In this document: piece by piece, positions 43,905-53,121 of the stretch
How the letters are laid out: the number at the start of each line of letters is the position of its first letter
Numbering within the stretch: position 1 is the first letter of the stretch
NCBI RefSeq assembly: GCF_013618635.1
Contig: NZ_JABLSJ010000014.1
Location: 27,050 to 91,049, forward strand
Reading direction: 5' to 3'
DNA length: 64,000 bases
DNA from: Thalassobacillus sp. CUG 92003
GTDB lineage: Bacteria; Bacillota; Bacilli; Bacillales; Halobacillaceae
Program-made: the position numbers and the translations under genes
Notes under the pieces: model-generated
Seen by the model: the letters and a program-made list of their open reading frames with translations, nothing else
What the model was told of the DNA's origin: nothing
Databases searched by the model: none

Positions 43905-44741
43905 ATGAAAGAATCCGTTACGATTGAAAAAATATTAAATAACAATGTTGTCATCGCCGAACACCCCACCTACCATGAAGTCGTGTTGATTGGAAAGGGG
44001 CTCGGGTTTAATCGAAAGCATGGGGACAAGGTGGATCTCGATCACGCCGATAAGACGTTCCTGTTAAAAAATGAGCAGGAAAAAGAGCAATATGTCAATC
44101 TGCTCCCTTACGTAGAAGAAGATTTTCTCGATTTTATGAACGATATTCTCGTTCATATTGAAAAGCGCATGGGCATCAGTTTGAATGAACATATCCATGT
44201 TGCGTTAACGGATCATTTGGCGTTTGCGATCAATCGGGCGCAAAATGGAATGCAATTCTCGAATCCTTTTCTAATCGAAATTGAATCGCTTTACTCGAAA
44301 GAATATCAGATTGCACATGAAGTCGTGGCGATGGTCAAAGAACGGATGGATATTGATTTTCCAGAAGGAGAACTCGGATTCATAGCCTTGCATATCCATA
44401 GCGCTGTGACGGACAAATCTTTACGCGATATTAATCGCCATAACCAGCTGATCTCTAAATTGATCGCCATTATCGAAGACAATATAGATGTGAAAATAAC
44501 AAAACAAAGCATCAACTACCATCGCCTCGTTCAACATCTTCACCGGGTCATTGACCGTATTTATCTAGAGGAACAAGGAATGGAAGAATTAAAACTCGGC
44601 GAGATGTTGAAGAACGAATACCCTGTATGTTACAATTTAGCATGGAAATTGATTAAAGTTATGCAACGGCAACTGAATAAACAAGTAGATGAAGCCGAGG
44701 CGATCTACCTCACCATTCATCTGCAGCGTTTAACGCAATAA
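43905..44741 (+). CDS. glcT: Transcription antiterminator GlcT (BglG family)
   Basis: This RNA-binding antiterminator controls the glucose PTS. The N-terminal co-antiterminator domain (about residues 1-60, ILNNNVVIAEH, GKGLGFNRKHGD) is followed by two PRD domains, whose regulatory His residues lie in NEHIHVALTDHLAF and LHIHSAV (PRD1) and in HRLVQHLHRVIDR and LTIHLQR (PRD2). It has 278 residues. ATG 43905 has GGTGGGGG upstream. It sits directly before a terminator/antiterminator region and ptsG, its expected target. Confidence 0.93.
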   Translation: MKESVTIEKILNNNVVIAEHPTYHEVVLIGKGLGFNRKHGDKVDLDHADKTFLLKNEQEKEQYVNLLPYVEEDFLDFMNDILVHIEKRMGISLNEHIHVALTDHLAFAINRAQNGMQFSNPFLIEIESLYSKEYQIAHEVVAMVKERMDIDFPEGELGFIALHIHSAVTDKSLRDINRHNQLISKLIAIIEDNIDVKITKQSINYHRLVQHLHRVIDRIYLEEQGMEELKLGEMLKNEYPVCYNLAWKLIKVMQRQLNKQVDEAEAIYLTIHLQRLTQ

Positions 44742-44770
44742 CCGTTTTTATACGTGTTACTGATCAGATC

Positions 44771-44857
44771 AGGCATGAGTATAGAAAGGTTCATGGTTTA
44801 CCGAAGGGATTCGTGTATCCTTTTGGGTCCGGGACCTTTCTAGCTCATGCCTTTTTT
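44771..44857 (+). promoter_or_regulatory. ptsG leader terminator with candidate GlcT-binding RNA antiterminator
   Basis: AGGCATGAG and AGAAAGGT pair with ACCTTTCT and CTCATGCC, followed by TTTTTT: a long terminator. An alternative hairpin can form in the loop side (GGATTCGTGTATCC), which would preclude the terminator when GlcT binds. The exact RAT boundaries are not certain. Confidence 0.7.
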
Positions 44858-44925
44858 AATGGAGGATTATGAAAACGGTTTAAAGTTGGCCTTAGCATAG
44901 CAAAAAATTAAAGGGAGGAACTGAC

Positions 44926-46968
44926 ATGTTCAAGAATGCTTTTGGTACATTGCAAAAAGTCGGTAAAGCCTTAATGCTGCCTGTTGCATTATTACCTGCG
45001 GCTGGTATTTTATTGGCCTTTGGAACAAGCTTTGCGCAAGAAGATTTTGTTGATCGCGTACCTTATTTTGGAACGCCATGGGTACAGCAACTGCTTGAAG
45101 TCATGGCTGAATCTGGGGGGATCGTATTTGATAACTTACCCCTTTTATTCGCCGTAGGTGTAGCGATTGGCTTGGCCAATGGGGACGGTGTTGCCGGACT
45201 TGCTGCAATCATCGGATACTTAATTATGAACGTTACGATGGGGGTTCTCGGTGATGTAACCGCAGAGATGACCGAAGACCCTGCGTATGCAGAGATGCTG
45301 GGCATTCCGACACTGCAGACCGGTGTGTTCGGCGGTATTATCGTTGGTCTTTTGGCCTCGTTCTTATATCGGCGGTATTATAATATCGAATTGCCTCAAT
45401 TCCTTGGGTTCTTCGCCGGCAAACGGTTCGTTCCGATCATAACGGCGTTTTCCTCGTTATTCTTAGGTATAATCATGCTATTATTATGGCCTTATGCTCA
45501 AAACGGATTGAATGGTCTATCTCATTTGATGTTGAACGGTAACATTCACGTTTCTGCTTTTTTCTTTGGTGTAATTGAACGTTCTCTCATCCCATTTGGA
45601 TTGCACCATATTTTCTATTCACCTTTCTGGTTTGAATTCGGCTCCTATACGAACGCAGCTGGTGAAATTGTGCGAGGAGACCAGCAGATCTTCTTTGCTC
45701 AAATGCGTGATGGTGTCGAAGAATTTACAGCGGGTACCTTTATGGTTGGTAAATTCCCGTTCATGATGTTTGGGCTACCCGCTGCGGCACTCGCCATCTA
45801 TCACACAGCGAAGCCAGCACGTAAAAAAGTTGTGGCTGGTATTATGGGGTCAGCCGCTCTTACTTCCTTCTTAACAGGGATCACAGAGCCGATCGAATTC
45901 TCGTTCTTATTCGTGGCACCCCTATTGTTTGGTATTCATGCTCTGTTTGCCGGTGTTTCGTTTATGACGATGTCATTGCTCGATGTCAAGATTGGCCAGA
46001 CGTTCTCAGGCGGATTGATTGACTTCATTCTCTTCGGCGTCCTGCAAAATAAAACGCCATGGTGGTGGGTGATTATAGTTGGTCTGATCTTCTCTGTCAT
46101 TTACTACTTCGGTTTCAGGTGGGCGATTGAAAAGTTCAATTTAGCCACCCCAGGCCGGGAAGATGAAGCTGAAGATGCCGATGACGACGGGGAAGTAGGG
46201 GACTTACCGTTCGAAATCCTCGAAGCCATGGGCGGCCAGCAGAACATCTCGTATCTTGATGCATGTATCACACGGTTGCGCGTGACCGTTAACGAAGTCG
46301 ACACCGTGGATAAAAACCGATTGAAAAAACTGGGCGCATCCGGTGTCATGACGGTTGGATCTAATATCCAAGCTATTTTTGGCCCTGTTTCGGATTCGCT
46401 GCGCGGTCAAATGCAAGATATAATCGATGGAAAAACGCCACGTTCGCGTGATGACGCATCTGAAATGACGAACGAACGAAAAGCAGCTGAAACCCCGGTC
46501 GAACATGGGGATCTGAATTTTGTAAGTCCGTTAAAAGGAGAAATCATGTCAATTTCTGACGTGCCTGATCAGGTATTTTCTGATAAAATGATGGGAGATG
46601 GCTTTGCAATTAAACCGGAAGATGGTAAGATAGTTTCGCCGGTAAAAGGCAAAGTGTTGAACGTCTTCCCAACGAAGCATGCTATCGGTCTCGAAGCAGA
46701 AAACGGTATGGAAATTCTGATTCACATCGGAATCGATACGGTAAGCTTGAAAGGGGAAGGCTTTGAAGCGATGATCGAAGAAGGCGACGAAGTGAAGCAA
46801 GGCCAGGCTTTGATGCAGGTAGATATTGATTATGTATCAGAACATGCCACTTCAATTGTCACACCGATTGTCTTTACAAACCTCCAGGAAGGTCAGGAAG
46901 TTCATGTGAAAGCTTCAGGGCGCGTTCATCATAATGATGCAGATATTATTAAGATTAATAACAAATAA
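44926..46968 (+). CDS. ptsG: Glucose-specific PTS enzyme IICBA
   Basis: This membrane permease takes up and phosphorylates glucose. The 680-residue fusion has EIIC (about residues 1-405, ten or so membrane segments, ITEPIEFSF loop), EIIB with phospho-Cys C447 in DACITRLR, a charged linker, and EIIA with phospho-His H600 in [10 protein letters not shown] and partner H585. AAAGGGAGG precedes the ATG. GlcT should regulate it through the leader. The C-B-A order is as in B. subtilis PtsG. Confidence 0.95.
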   Translation: MFKNAFGTLQKVGKALMLPVALLPAAGILLAFGTSFAQEDFVDRVPYFGTPWVQQLLEVMAESGGIVFDNLPLLFAVGVAIGLANGDGVAGLAAIIGYLIMNVTMGVLGDVTAEMTEDPAYAEMLGIPTLQTGVFGGIIVGLLASFLYRRYYNIELPQFLGFFAGKRFVPIITAFSSLFLGIIMLLLWPYAQNGLNGLSHLMLNGNIHVSAFFFGVIERSLIPFGLHHIFYSPFWFEFGSYTNAAGEIVRGDQQIFFAQMRDGVEEFTAGTFMVGKFPFMMFGLPAAALAIYHTAKPARKKVVAGIMGSAALTSFLTGITEPIEFSFLFVAPLLFGIHALFAGVSFMTMSLLDVKIGQTFSGGLIDFILFGVLQNKTPWWWVIIVGLIFSVIYYFGFRWAIEKFNLATPGREDEAEDADDDGEVGDLPFEILEAMGGQQNISYLDACITRLRVTVNEVDTVDKNRLKKLGASGVMTVGSNIQAIFGPVSDSLRGQMQDIIDGKTPRSRDDASEMTNERKAAETPVEHGDLNFVSPLKGEIMSISDVPDQVFSDKMMGDGFAIKPEDGKIVSPVKGKVLNVFPTKHAIGLEAENGMEILIHIGIDTVSLKGEGFEAMIEEGDEVKQGQALMQVDIDYVSEHATSIVTPIVFTNLQEGQEVHVKASGRVHHNDADIIKINNK

Positions 46969-46980
46969 AGGAGAATGATT

Positions 46981-47247
46981 ATGGCTGAACAAACGATGAC
47001 GATTACAGCTGCTGATGGGCTCCACGCTCGACCTGCCACATCACTTGTTCAAGTTGCAGGGCAGTATAAGTCCGATATTAACTTGGAATATAACGGCAAA
47101 GCGGTGAATTTGAAGTCCATTATGGGCGTGATGTCTCTTGGCATCCCGAATGGTGCTGACATTAAAATCACAGCTGAAGGCGATGATGAGCAAGAAGCAT
47201 TGGATGCTGTTGTCGGCAAGGTAAAAGAAGAAGGACTGGGCTCGTAA
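46981..47247 (+). CDS. ptsH: Phosphocarrier protein HPr
   Basis: This 88-residue PTS phosphocarrier has the active His H15 in GLHARPA and the regulatory Ser S46 in [12 protein letters not shown], the HPr kinase target needed for CcpA signalling. ATG 46981 has AAAGGAG upstream; the frame opens two codons earlier. It lies 12 bp after ptsG. No ptsI follows: a terminator and a convergent gene do. Confidence 0.96.
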   Translation: MAEQTMTITAADGLHARPATSLVQVAGQYKSDINLEYNGKAVNLKSIMGVMSLGIPNGADIKITAEGDDEQEALDAVVGKVKEEGLGS

Positions 47248-47258
47248 CAGCTCAACTG

Positions 47259-47301
47259 AAAATGACCATCACACTGTATGCAGAGGTGATGGTCATTTTT
47301 T
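47259..47301 (+). terminator. Rho-independent terminator of ptsGH
   Basis: AAATGACCATCAC pairs with GTGATGGTCATTT, followed by T residues. Confidence 0.88.
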
Positions 47302-47349
47302 ACGTTTTATTCCTTGCTGCTTCCCTGTGCCTGCATCACAGAATAAATG

Positions 47350-47404
47350 AAAAAAGATTCTCGTCCAATCAACCAATTCAGCGGATTGGAGGAGAATCTT
47401 TTTT
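47350..47404. terminator. Bidirectional terminator
   Basis: AAAAAGATTCTC and TCCAATC pair with GATTGGA and GAGAATCTTTTT. It ends the minus-strand SDR gene and backs up ptsGH termination. Confidence 0.8.
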
Positions 47405-47409
47405 AAGTA

Positions 47410-48069
47410 TTAGGAGTCGATGATGATCTCAGCACGGCCGTCGTCTTCCCGATACATTTGCTCGGCCACTTGTTCTGGTCCTTTTAACTGCTCAGGGTTT
47501 GTCACATGGTTGTTGTCTTTCCAAAAAGGCGTGTTCATGCCTCCCATGTAAACCGCTGTAGCCGTGGTGGCGGAAGTTTCCCATTCTTTTTGGAGACTTT
47601 CAGTAAACCCACACAATGCAAACTTACTTGCACAGTAAACACTCTCTTTAACTTTACCACGCAGCCCTGCAGTCGAAATGATATTCAGGACTTTTCCGTT
47701 CGATTGCTGTAATAGAGGCAACGATGCTTTGGTCATAAGGATCGTTCCTTTGACATTGGTATCGAGCATGGTTTCAATGTCTTCCACCTGGTAGGTTGAT
47801 AATTCACCGAAAATACCGATGCCAGCATTGTTTATTAAAATGTCGATAGCATCGATTTGTTTGAGTGCTTCTTCTACCGAAGCGGGTTCAGTTACATCAC
47901 AAACAAAGCAATCTGCAGCTCCGCCTTGAGCTATAATATCTTTTTTGACGAGTGCCAATTTTTCTTCGGTTCGACCGAGTAAAATGACCTGGTGATCTTG
48001 ACTGGCATATTGCTTTGCGATTGCCCGTCCAAGTCCTGATCCTGCCCCAGTGATCACAACAGTTTTCAT
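47410..48069 (-). CDS. Short-chain dehydrogenase/reductase
   Basis: This classical SDR of 219 residues has the cofactor motif TGAGSGLG (7-14), NNAG, and catalytic S-Y-K in IISTAG and YCASK. Arg in LLGRTEE after the second strand suggests NADPH. The substrate is unknown. GGGGGAG precedes the ATG. It is divergent from yfhH. Confidence 0.9.
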   Translation of the reverse strand: MKTVVITGAGSGLGRAIAKQYASQDHQVILLGRTEEKLALVKKDIIAQGGAADCFVCDVTEPASVEEALKQIDAIDILINNAGIGIFGELSTYQVEDIETMLDTNVKGTILMTKASLPLLQQSNGKVLNIISTAGLRGKVKESVYCASKFALCGFTESLQKEWETSATTATAVYMGGMNTPFWKDNNHVTNPEQLKGPEQVAEQMYREDDGRAEIIIDS

Positions 48070-48161
48070 GATTCTCCCCCTTGATTCGTAAGTCTCATCA
48101 TTCCTATTGTGAACAATCGTTGTTAAAATGTAAATGGTAGCAAAAAGGAGGTATTCAAAAA

Positions 48162-48503
48162 ATGGAACGGCGATATAGCGATTACACGTATGAAGAACTC
48201 AGGCAGGAAGTAGCCGAGTTAACGGAAAAGGCACGAAAAGCGGAACAATTTGGCATGGTAAGTGAGTTCGCTGTCTATGAACGGAAAATCGTCATGGCGA
48301 AATCGTATATGATGGATCCTGATGAATTTCAGCCAAGGCATACGTATGAAATTAACGGAGACCCCGGCAGTAATTTTTATATTGATTATATGAATGGGAT
48401 TTTTGCGTGGGGCTACCGCAAGGATCAATCGGGTCACAAGACGAGTGAGCGGGAAGAGGAAGCACTCCCGATTGCAATGCTTGGCCAGCAAGTGGACGTA
48501 TAG
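48162..48503 (+). CDS. yfhH: DUF1811 family protein YfhH
   Basis: This 113-residue conserved Bacillaceae protein begins RYSDYTYEELRQEVAELTEKA (helical) and contains GSNFYIDYMNGIFAWGYR. Its function is unknown. AAAAGGAGG precedes the ATG. The position after the recX region and before sspK matches B. subtilis. Confidence 0.85.
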   Translation: MERRYSDYTYEELRQEVAELTEKARKAEQFGMVSEFAVYERKIVMAKSYMMDPDEFQPRHTYEINGDPGSNFYIDYMNGIFAWGYRKDQSGHKTSEREEEALPIAMLGQQVDV

Positions 48504-48506
48504 CAA

Positions 48507-48544
48507 TAAAGGCTGCCCCAATTCATGTTGGGGCAGCCTTTATG
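48507..48544. terminator. Bidirectional terminator
   Basis: ATAAAGGCTGCCCCAA pairs with TTGGGGCAGCCTTTAT between yfhH and the convergent small spore-type genes. Confidence 0.85.
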
Positions 48545-48549
48545 AGATG

Positions 48550-48693
48550 TCACGTCCGTTTTTTCATTTGGACCTGCGTGATGATCTCGGACTGTGACTG
48601 TTGTGTCTCGCCGTTGACTTGTTGGGAAGCATGCTTCGGGTTTGCTCGTGGAGACGAGAATGGGCTTTTATAGTCACCTGTGTGTTTAGCCAT
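48550..48693 (-). CDS. Small YpzG-like protein
   Basis: This 47-residue hydrophilic protein includes YKSPFSSPRANPKHASQQVNGET followed by a Gln/Ser-rich tail. The SPxANPKHAxxQVNGET pattern resembles YpzG-type small proteins of Bacillaceae, function unknown. The ATG overlaps the end of sspK by 8 bp, with GGAG 10 bp upstream, so the two are probably co-expressed in the forespore. Confidence 0.6.
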   Translation of the reverse strand: MAKHTGDYKSPFSSPRANPKHASQQVNGETQQSQSEIITQVQMKKRT

Positions 48694-48850
48694 TGGTCTC
48701 ACGCTCCTGGTCGTCTTGAGAAGAGCGGCGCATGCGTTCCTGCGGTTTGGAGTTGATGGTACCATTCGGGCGCAATGCTTGGTTTTCTGTTTTCGTCAAT
48801 GGTTCGCTTTGCATTTTTTTATTTGGGAAATCTTTCGCTTTATTACGCAA
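48686..48850 (-). CDS. sspK: Small acid-soluble spore protein K
   Basis: This 54-residue spore protein opens LRNKAKDFPNKK and has the SspK-type block ALRPNGTINSKPQERMR near its end. The start is TTG 48850 with GGAGGG about 7 bp upstream. Synteny with B. subtilis sspK (between yfhH and yfhJ) supports it. Forespore-specific expression is expected from the family; I see no clear sigma-G promoter. Confidence 0.85.
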   Translation of the reverse strand: MRNKAKDFPNKKMQSEPLTKTENQALRPNGTINSKPQERMRRSSQDDQERETNG

Positions 48851-48963
48851 TATGATCCCTCCTAAAATCGCACATATGTTATGTGCAACCTTAGTTTGCA
48901 CGGAACATTTATGCTTATGTGATAGGATGGGCAGCAATGATTACCACTTCGGAGGTGATGAAT

Positions 48964-49221
48964 ATGGAAGACATTTTTGACCGACTTGCAAAACAGCTCC
49001 ACGCTAAGAATGAAACGCTCTCAGCGGAAGAAGCAAGAACATGGGTGGAGTTGTTGTGGGAAGATTTTGAAAGCACAAGAGCTAAAGCAGGTAGAACGTA
49101 CGAAGGAAAAGACGTGACGGAAAACATTGTCATGCACTGGATTGAGCAGTACGGCGCTCACCTGCATCATATAGCATCCAACTATCCAAAATACAAAGAT
49201 AAATTTAAGCGAGAATCATAA
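48964..49221 (+). CDS. yfhJ: WVELL-type protein YfhJ
   Basis: This 85-residue protein has the family-defining WVELLWEDFESTRAKAGR and ends in YPKYKDKF. Its function is unknown. ATG 48964 has GGAGGTG 8 bp upstream; nearer in-frame ATGs are too close to the site. Confidence 0.85.
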   Translation: MEDIFDRLAKQLHAKNETLSAEEARTWVELLWEDFESTRAKAGRTYEGKDVTENIVMHWIEQYGAHLHHIASNYPKYKDKFKRES

Positions 49222-49227
49222 GAGGAA

Positions 49228-49310
49228 TGATGACGGAGCGGTCATGGCACACCACAAAAATGCCGAACTTCAAAAACATCGTTCGGCATTTTTGTGTTCT
49301 ATTCCGTTTT
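49228..49310. repeat. Composite terminator-hairpin repeat, copy 5
   Basis: GATGACGGAGCGGTCATGG is shared with copies 2 and 3. The hairpin at 49254-49297 is CACAAAAATGCCGAAC...GTTCGGCATTTTTGTG. It can terminate yfhJ and the convergent yfhP. Confidence 0.7.
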
Positions 49311-49319
49311 ATCCCCGTC

Positions 49320-50324
49320 TCACCCATTTGAATGAGGCATGGGTTCAAGTTTATTTTGCAGCTTTTCTTCAGTGAAGACCCAACCTGTGTAGGAAGTAAG
49401 GATTTTCATGTCATCGCCGTGCATATCATCAACTTGGGCAAGGGCCACAAAAGGGTAACGTCCATTCGAACGGTAACGCAGATCGATGAATCGAACTTCA
49501 GTGTATTCGTCGTGATAACTCATTTCATAACGGTACACCGGTGAAAACGAAAGAAAGGCCTTGATGTTATCGTCCGTCATGGCCATTTGCATAACAGGGT
49601 CTTCATAAGGGATGGGCCGATTGGGAAACTCATCCAGAATGCGGATGTGCCCATCTTCGGAGCGGCCCACGTAGTAAGCATCGGTTGTGGTAATGGCTAA
49701 GCGCCATACATTTTGTTTGATTGTAGGAGCCGTCGCAATTTGTTCGACGTTATCAAAATTTTCATGAACCAATCGTACCATTTCACGTTTATCAAAATAT
49801 CGTTTAACATAATATAAGGCGATAACGAAATAAATGAGAAACCATGTGTAGGCAGGGTTAGCTCCGATGTTCCATGCTACGATGCCTGCAATGTGCATGA
49901 GAAAAATATACGGATCGAACGTATTGATGAAGCCGTACGCCACCCATCGGTTTGAAAACGGACGGTACGCCTGGGTGCCATACATATTGAACACATCTAC
50001 AAAAACGTGCAGGATGACGGCCAAAAACGTCCAAAGCCATAAATGAAAAAAACTGACTTCCGGCACAAATAAATGAATCAGCCATGATATCCCGAGTCCC
50101 CAGCCAATAACGGCAGGTATAGAATGGGTGACACCTCTATGGTGACGGATATATACGGCATTGTTTCGAAGTTTCAGTACGGTGTCAAAGTCAGGGGCAT
50201 AAGAGCCGACCAGTGTGCCGACCAGCACGGCGTTGAATAGCTCTGGGTTGTTTTGAACGGCTGGATCGATCGTTGCAATTCCGCCCAGAGCGACCCCCAT
50301 GACAATGTGGGTGCCAGTGTCCAT
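49320..50324 (-). CDS. yfhP: Membrane-bound metal-dependent hydrolase YfhP
   Basis: This 334-residue DUF457/YdjM-type membrane protein has several membrane segments and the conserved HHRGVTHS, YAPDFD and ILHVFVDVFNMYGTQ motifs rich in His and Asp. ATG 50324 has AAAGGAGG upstream. It is divergent from mutY, as in B. subtilis, where YfhP is reported to affect its neighbour's expression. The substrate is unknown. Confidence 0.87.
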   Translation of the reverse strand: MDTGTHIVMGVALGGIATIDPAVQNNPELFNAVLVGTLVGSYAPDFDTVLKLRNNAVYIRHHRGVTHSIPAVIGWGLGISWLIHLFVPEVSFFHLWLWTFLAVILHVFVDVFNMYGTQAYRPFSNRWVAYGFINTFDPYIFLMHIAGIVAWNIGANPAYTWFLIYFVIALYYVKRYFDKREMVRLVHENFDNVEQIATAPTIKQNVWRLAITTTDAYYVGRSEDGHIRILDEFPNRPIPYEDPVMQMAMTDDNIKAFLSFSPVYRYEMSYHDEYTEVRFIDLRYRSNGRYPFVALAQVDDMHGDDMKILTSYTGWVFTEEKLQNKLEPMPHSNG

Positions 50325-50383
50325 GAAGCTTTCCTCCTTTGAGGATTCTCTTATTATTAAGTGTATCAGAAGGGTGAACCACC

Positions 50384-51469
50384 ATGAAAAATAAAGAAGC
50401 ACATATTCACACGATGATTGACCAATTTGATCGAAGCCAGTTTCGTCAGGATCTGATTGACTGGTTCTACGCTGAACAAAGGATTTTACCCTGGCGCGAA
50501 AACCAGGATCCTTACCGCGTCTGGGTCTCTGAAATCATGCTTCAGCAAACCCAGGTTGATACAGTCATTCCCTATTTCCATCGATTTATGGAGAAATTTC
50601 CTACGTTGGAAGCCCTGGCATCAGCTGATCAGCAGGACGTGTTGAAAGCGTGGGAGGGTCTAGGATACTATTCCCGCGCTCGAAACCTTCAAACTGCTGT
50701 TCAAGAGGTGGTGGCGCATTACGATGGAAAAGTTCCCGATGACCCTCGACATTTAGGCAATTTGAAAGGTGTAGGACCCTACACAAAAGGGGCTATACTA
50801 AGCATCGCTTATGATCGCCCGGAACCTGCAGTAGATGGGAATGTCATGCGGGTACTTTCTCGTCTTCTTCTCATCGATGAAGATATCGCGAAGCCCGCCG
50901 TGAAAAAAATGTTCGAAAGCCTGGTTAGAGAGCTCATCTCAACGGATGATCCTTCAGCTTTCAACCAAGGGCTTATGGAGCTAGGCGCCATGGTATGTAC
51001 ACCGAAAACGCCGGCATGCATGTTATGTCCTGTACAACATCATTGTCGTGCATTTGCTGAAGGCATGGAAACAGAACTTCCCGTAAAGAAAAAGCAAAAA
51101 AAGCAAAAACGCATCCCGTATATATCACTCTTGATCAAAGATAAACAAGGCAACGTTTTAATTGAAAAGCGGCCAGAGGAAGGGCTGCTCGCCAATCTAT
51201 GGCAATTTCCTATGGTTCCGCTTCTTGATGTGGATAAGCATCACCTTAATAATTGGTTCTATGGCGAATACGGTCTTCACATTAAGACAGGTGAGCAAAT
51301 TGAGCATATCAACCATACCTTTTCTCATATCATCTGGGAAATGGACGTACTGGACGCTCGTGTTATGGGCGGAGCATTAGACAAGCAGCATGCCTGGTTT
51401 GTTTCACCGGACAGCCTGCATGACTACCCGTTCCCTGTCTCTCATCAAAAAATATTAAAGCATATTTGA
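50384..51469 (+). CDS. mutY: A/G-specific adenine glycosylase MutY
   Basis: This DNA repair enzyme removes adenine opposite 8-oxoguanine. The 361-residue protein has the catalytic Glu in SEIMLQQTQV, helix-hairpin-helix LGNLKGVGPYTKGAI, catalytic Asp in AVDGNVMRV, the 4Fe-4S cluster CTPKTPACMLCPVQHHC and a C-terminal NUDIX-like 8-oxoG recognition domain. The ATG lies 60 bp from that of the divergent yfhP. Confidence 0.96.
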   Translation: MKNKEAHIHTMIDQFDRSQFRQDLIDWFYAEQRILPWRENQDPYRVWVSEIMLQQTQVDTVIPYFHRFMEKFPTLEALASADQQDVLKAWEGLGYYSRARNLQTAVQEVVAHYDGKVPDDPRHLGNLKGVGPYTKGAILSIAYDRPEPAVDGNVMRVLSRLLLIDEDIAKPAVKKMFESLVRELISTDDPSAFNQGLMELGAMVCTPKTPACMLCPVQHHCRAFAEGMETELPVKKKQKKQKRIPYISLLIKDKQGNVLIEKRPEEGLLANLWQFPMVPLLDVDKHHLNNWFYGEYGLHIKTGEQIEHINHTFSHIIWEMDVLDARVMGGALDKQHAWFVSPDSLHDYPFPVSHQKILKHI

Positions 51470-51476
51470 GGGTCTA

Positions 51477-51659
51477 TTATCTAATAAGCCCGCCTCTGTT
51501 TTCTATTTCGTGGTTGATTTCCCGTAATATCGTGGTACCTTCCTGATTCAGGTAAGGAGCCATCTGGGAAAGGGAAAAATGAAAAAATCGCAGCTCTTCA
51601 TCATGCCAGTCTGATTTTGCCTGCATCGAGAGCTCGGTCATGTCCCGAACATTGTCCAT
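51477..51659 (-). CDS. Small conserved helical protein, at the yfhS position
   Basis: This 60-residue protein begins MDNVRDMTELSMQAKSDW and contains ELRFFHFSLSQMAPYLNQEG. I do not recognise a function. ATG 51659 has GGAGG 8 bp upstream; an ATG two codons earlier is too close to the site. It converges with mutY, 7 bp between stops. Confidence 0.6.
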   Translation of the reverse strand: MDNVRDMTELSMQAKSDWHDEELRFFHFSLSQMAPYLNQEGTTILREINHEIENRGGLIR

Positions 51660-51804
51660 TTGCATCGCCTCCTTACTTAATATTTAGTATAAACGCTCAA
51701 TGTAAGCCTCATTCAAATTCGGAAGAAAATGCAGATGAATTTTTTTATCCCAGTGAATGAATTTTGGGAGTTTGTACACAATAATATTTGCGGAGGTGAT
51801 AATG

Positions 51805-52014
51805 ATGGCTAAAAATCAACAGAATCAACCAAACAAAACAGCTGCTGGTACTGACAAACAACAAGTACGTCAGCAAAATCAACAAGCTGCCCAGAAAAAA
51901 CAGCAACAAAACCAACAGGCTGGTCAACAACAATACGGAACTGAATTTGCTTCAGAAACTGACGCACAACGTGTTCAGGAGCAAAATCAAAAATCCGAAC
52001 AGAAAAAGAAATAA
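51805..52014 (+). CDS. sspE: Gamma-type small acid-soluble spore protein
   Basis: This 69-residue Gln/Asn/Lys-rich spore storage protein has the gamma-SASP hallmark FASETDAQRVQEQNQKSEQ, the GPR protease target (TEFASE), and a repeat-like Gln-rich front half. ATG 51805 has GGAGGTGAT upstream. It would be degraded to amino acids on germination. B. subtilis SspE has two target repeats; only one is visible here. Confidence 0.88.
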   Translation: MAKNQQNQPNKTAAGTDKQQVRQQNQQAAQKKQQQNQQAGQQQYGTEFASETDAQRVQEQNQKSEQKKK

Positions 52015-52100
52015 CTTTTTCTTTTTGTTATCAGTTTGAATTGAGTTGAGGTTGATTCCGATTCTTGGAATAAGCCTGCTTTAGAATCCCCCGAGCACAA

Positions 52101-52141
52101 TAGAGTCATCCAGAGTCCTTCTGGGTGGCTCTATTTTTGTT
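52101..52141 (+). terminator. Rho-independent terminator of sspE
   Basis: TAGAGTCATCCAGA pairs with TCTGGGTGGCTCTA (two G-U type pairs), followed by TTTTTG. The rest of the 292-bp gap to ygaC shows no ygaB-like gene. Confidence 0.75.
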
Positions 52142-52306
52142 TTTGGAGTGTTATTATAAAAGCATTCGATGTTCAAAATGGAAAAGGGAAACTCGCCATG
52201 AGAGAATCCTCAGCACTTTTATTTTCAATTGGACTTACATATCGTTATAATAGGTAAAAGACAAATCAGAAAGTATCGTGGTACTTATTGAAAGAAGGGA
52301 GATCGC

Positions 52307-52834
52307 ATGGCTGGCCCGCAATCTGGTAAACGAATCGAAATACAAAGCTATAAGCATAATGGGAGACTTCATCGTGTTTGGGAGAGTACAATGGTATTGA
52401 AAGGAACACGAAACGTCGTCATCGGGGCAAATGATCGGACCCGGGTAACCGAAAGTGACGGTAGAATTTGGGTAACCCGCGAGCCGGCGATCTGTTATTT
52501 TCATTCTAAGCTATGGTTCAATGTCATCGGAATGTTAAGACAGGATGGCGTATATTATTATTGTAATATCAGTTCACCTTTTGTCTACGACGAAGAAGCG
52601 CTCAAGTATATTGATTATGACTTGGATATCAAAGTGTTTCCAGACATGACCTTTAAACTGCTTGATGAAGACGAATATGAGCAACATAAGAGAGAAATGA
52701 ATTACCCCAGAGTCTTGGATCGGATTTTATATAACAACATTGATACGTTGGTTCGGTGGATCAGGCAGCGTAAAGGGCCGTTCTCCCCGGAATTCATTGA
52801 TCAATGGTATGAGCGGTATTTAACGTATCGTTAA
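52307..52834 (+). CDS. ygaC: DUF402 nucleoside phosphatase YgaC
   Basis: This 175-residue protein of the DUF402 family acts as a nucleoside tri-/diphosphatase in characterised relatives. Typical segments are [31 protein letters not shown] and [13 protein letters not shown] with clustered acidic residues for metal. AAGAAGGGAG precedes the ATG. Synteny with ygaD supports it. Confidence 0.88.
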   Translation: MAGPQSGKRIEIQSYKHNGRLHRVWESTMVLKGTRNVVIGANDRTRVTESDGRIWVTREPAICYFHSKLWFNVIGMLRQDGVYYYCNISSPFVYDEEALKYIDYDLDIKVFPDMTFKLLDEDEYEQHKREMNYPRVLDRILYNNIDTLVRWIRQRKGPFSPEFIDQWYERYLTYR

Positions 52835-52858
52835 TCTGAAAAAAATGTCCGGAGGGAT

Positions 52859-52912
52859 CGGGACTGTCTCAAGGTTTGACTCAACCTTCAGGAGGCAGTC
52901 CCGTCCTTTTTG
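52859..52912 (+). terminator. Rho-independent terminator of ygaC
   Basis: GGGACTG and GGTT pair with AACC and CAGTCCC, followed by GTCCTTTTT. Confidence 0.75.
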
Positions 52913-52915
52913 ATT

Positions 52916-53100
52916 ACTTAGGAAACTATAAAATTCGCGTGGGGGTAACACATACCTAATAAGCCACGTCCGGCTCCAGCGCCCAGCTTCTCGCGACATA
53001 AGCAACCCACCCTGCGGAAGGAAAGACCACCTTCCTCCTGGTGTTTTGCTTATGCGTGTCGGGGCTCTCGGGGCGCTTGCGCCATTGTTCTTAGGGCTCG
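52916..53100. repeat. bcr-like intergenic repeat, full copy
   Basis: It opens ACTTAGGAAACTATAA and runs through AAGCCACGTCCGGCTCCAGCGCC. An internal inverted body (GCGACATAAGCAA ... TTGCTTATGCGTGTC) follows, and it ends GGCGCTTGCGCCATTGTTCTT. Such elements are common in Bacillus-group genomes. A shortened copy is at 62256. Confidence 0.75.
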
Positions 53101-53121
53101 GGGAAGAAAGAGGTGAGAGAA

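Noticed and set aside
51666..51804. Possible fabL or ygaB remnants around sspE
   Set aside because: No frame or residual similarity was visible in the gaps at 51666-51804 and 52015-52306.
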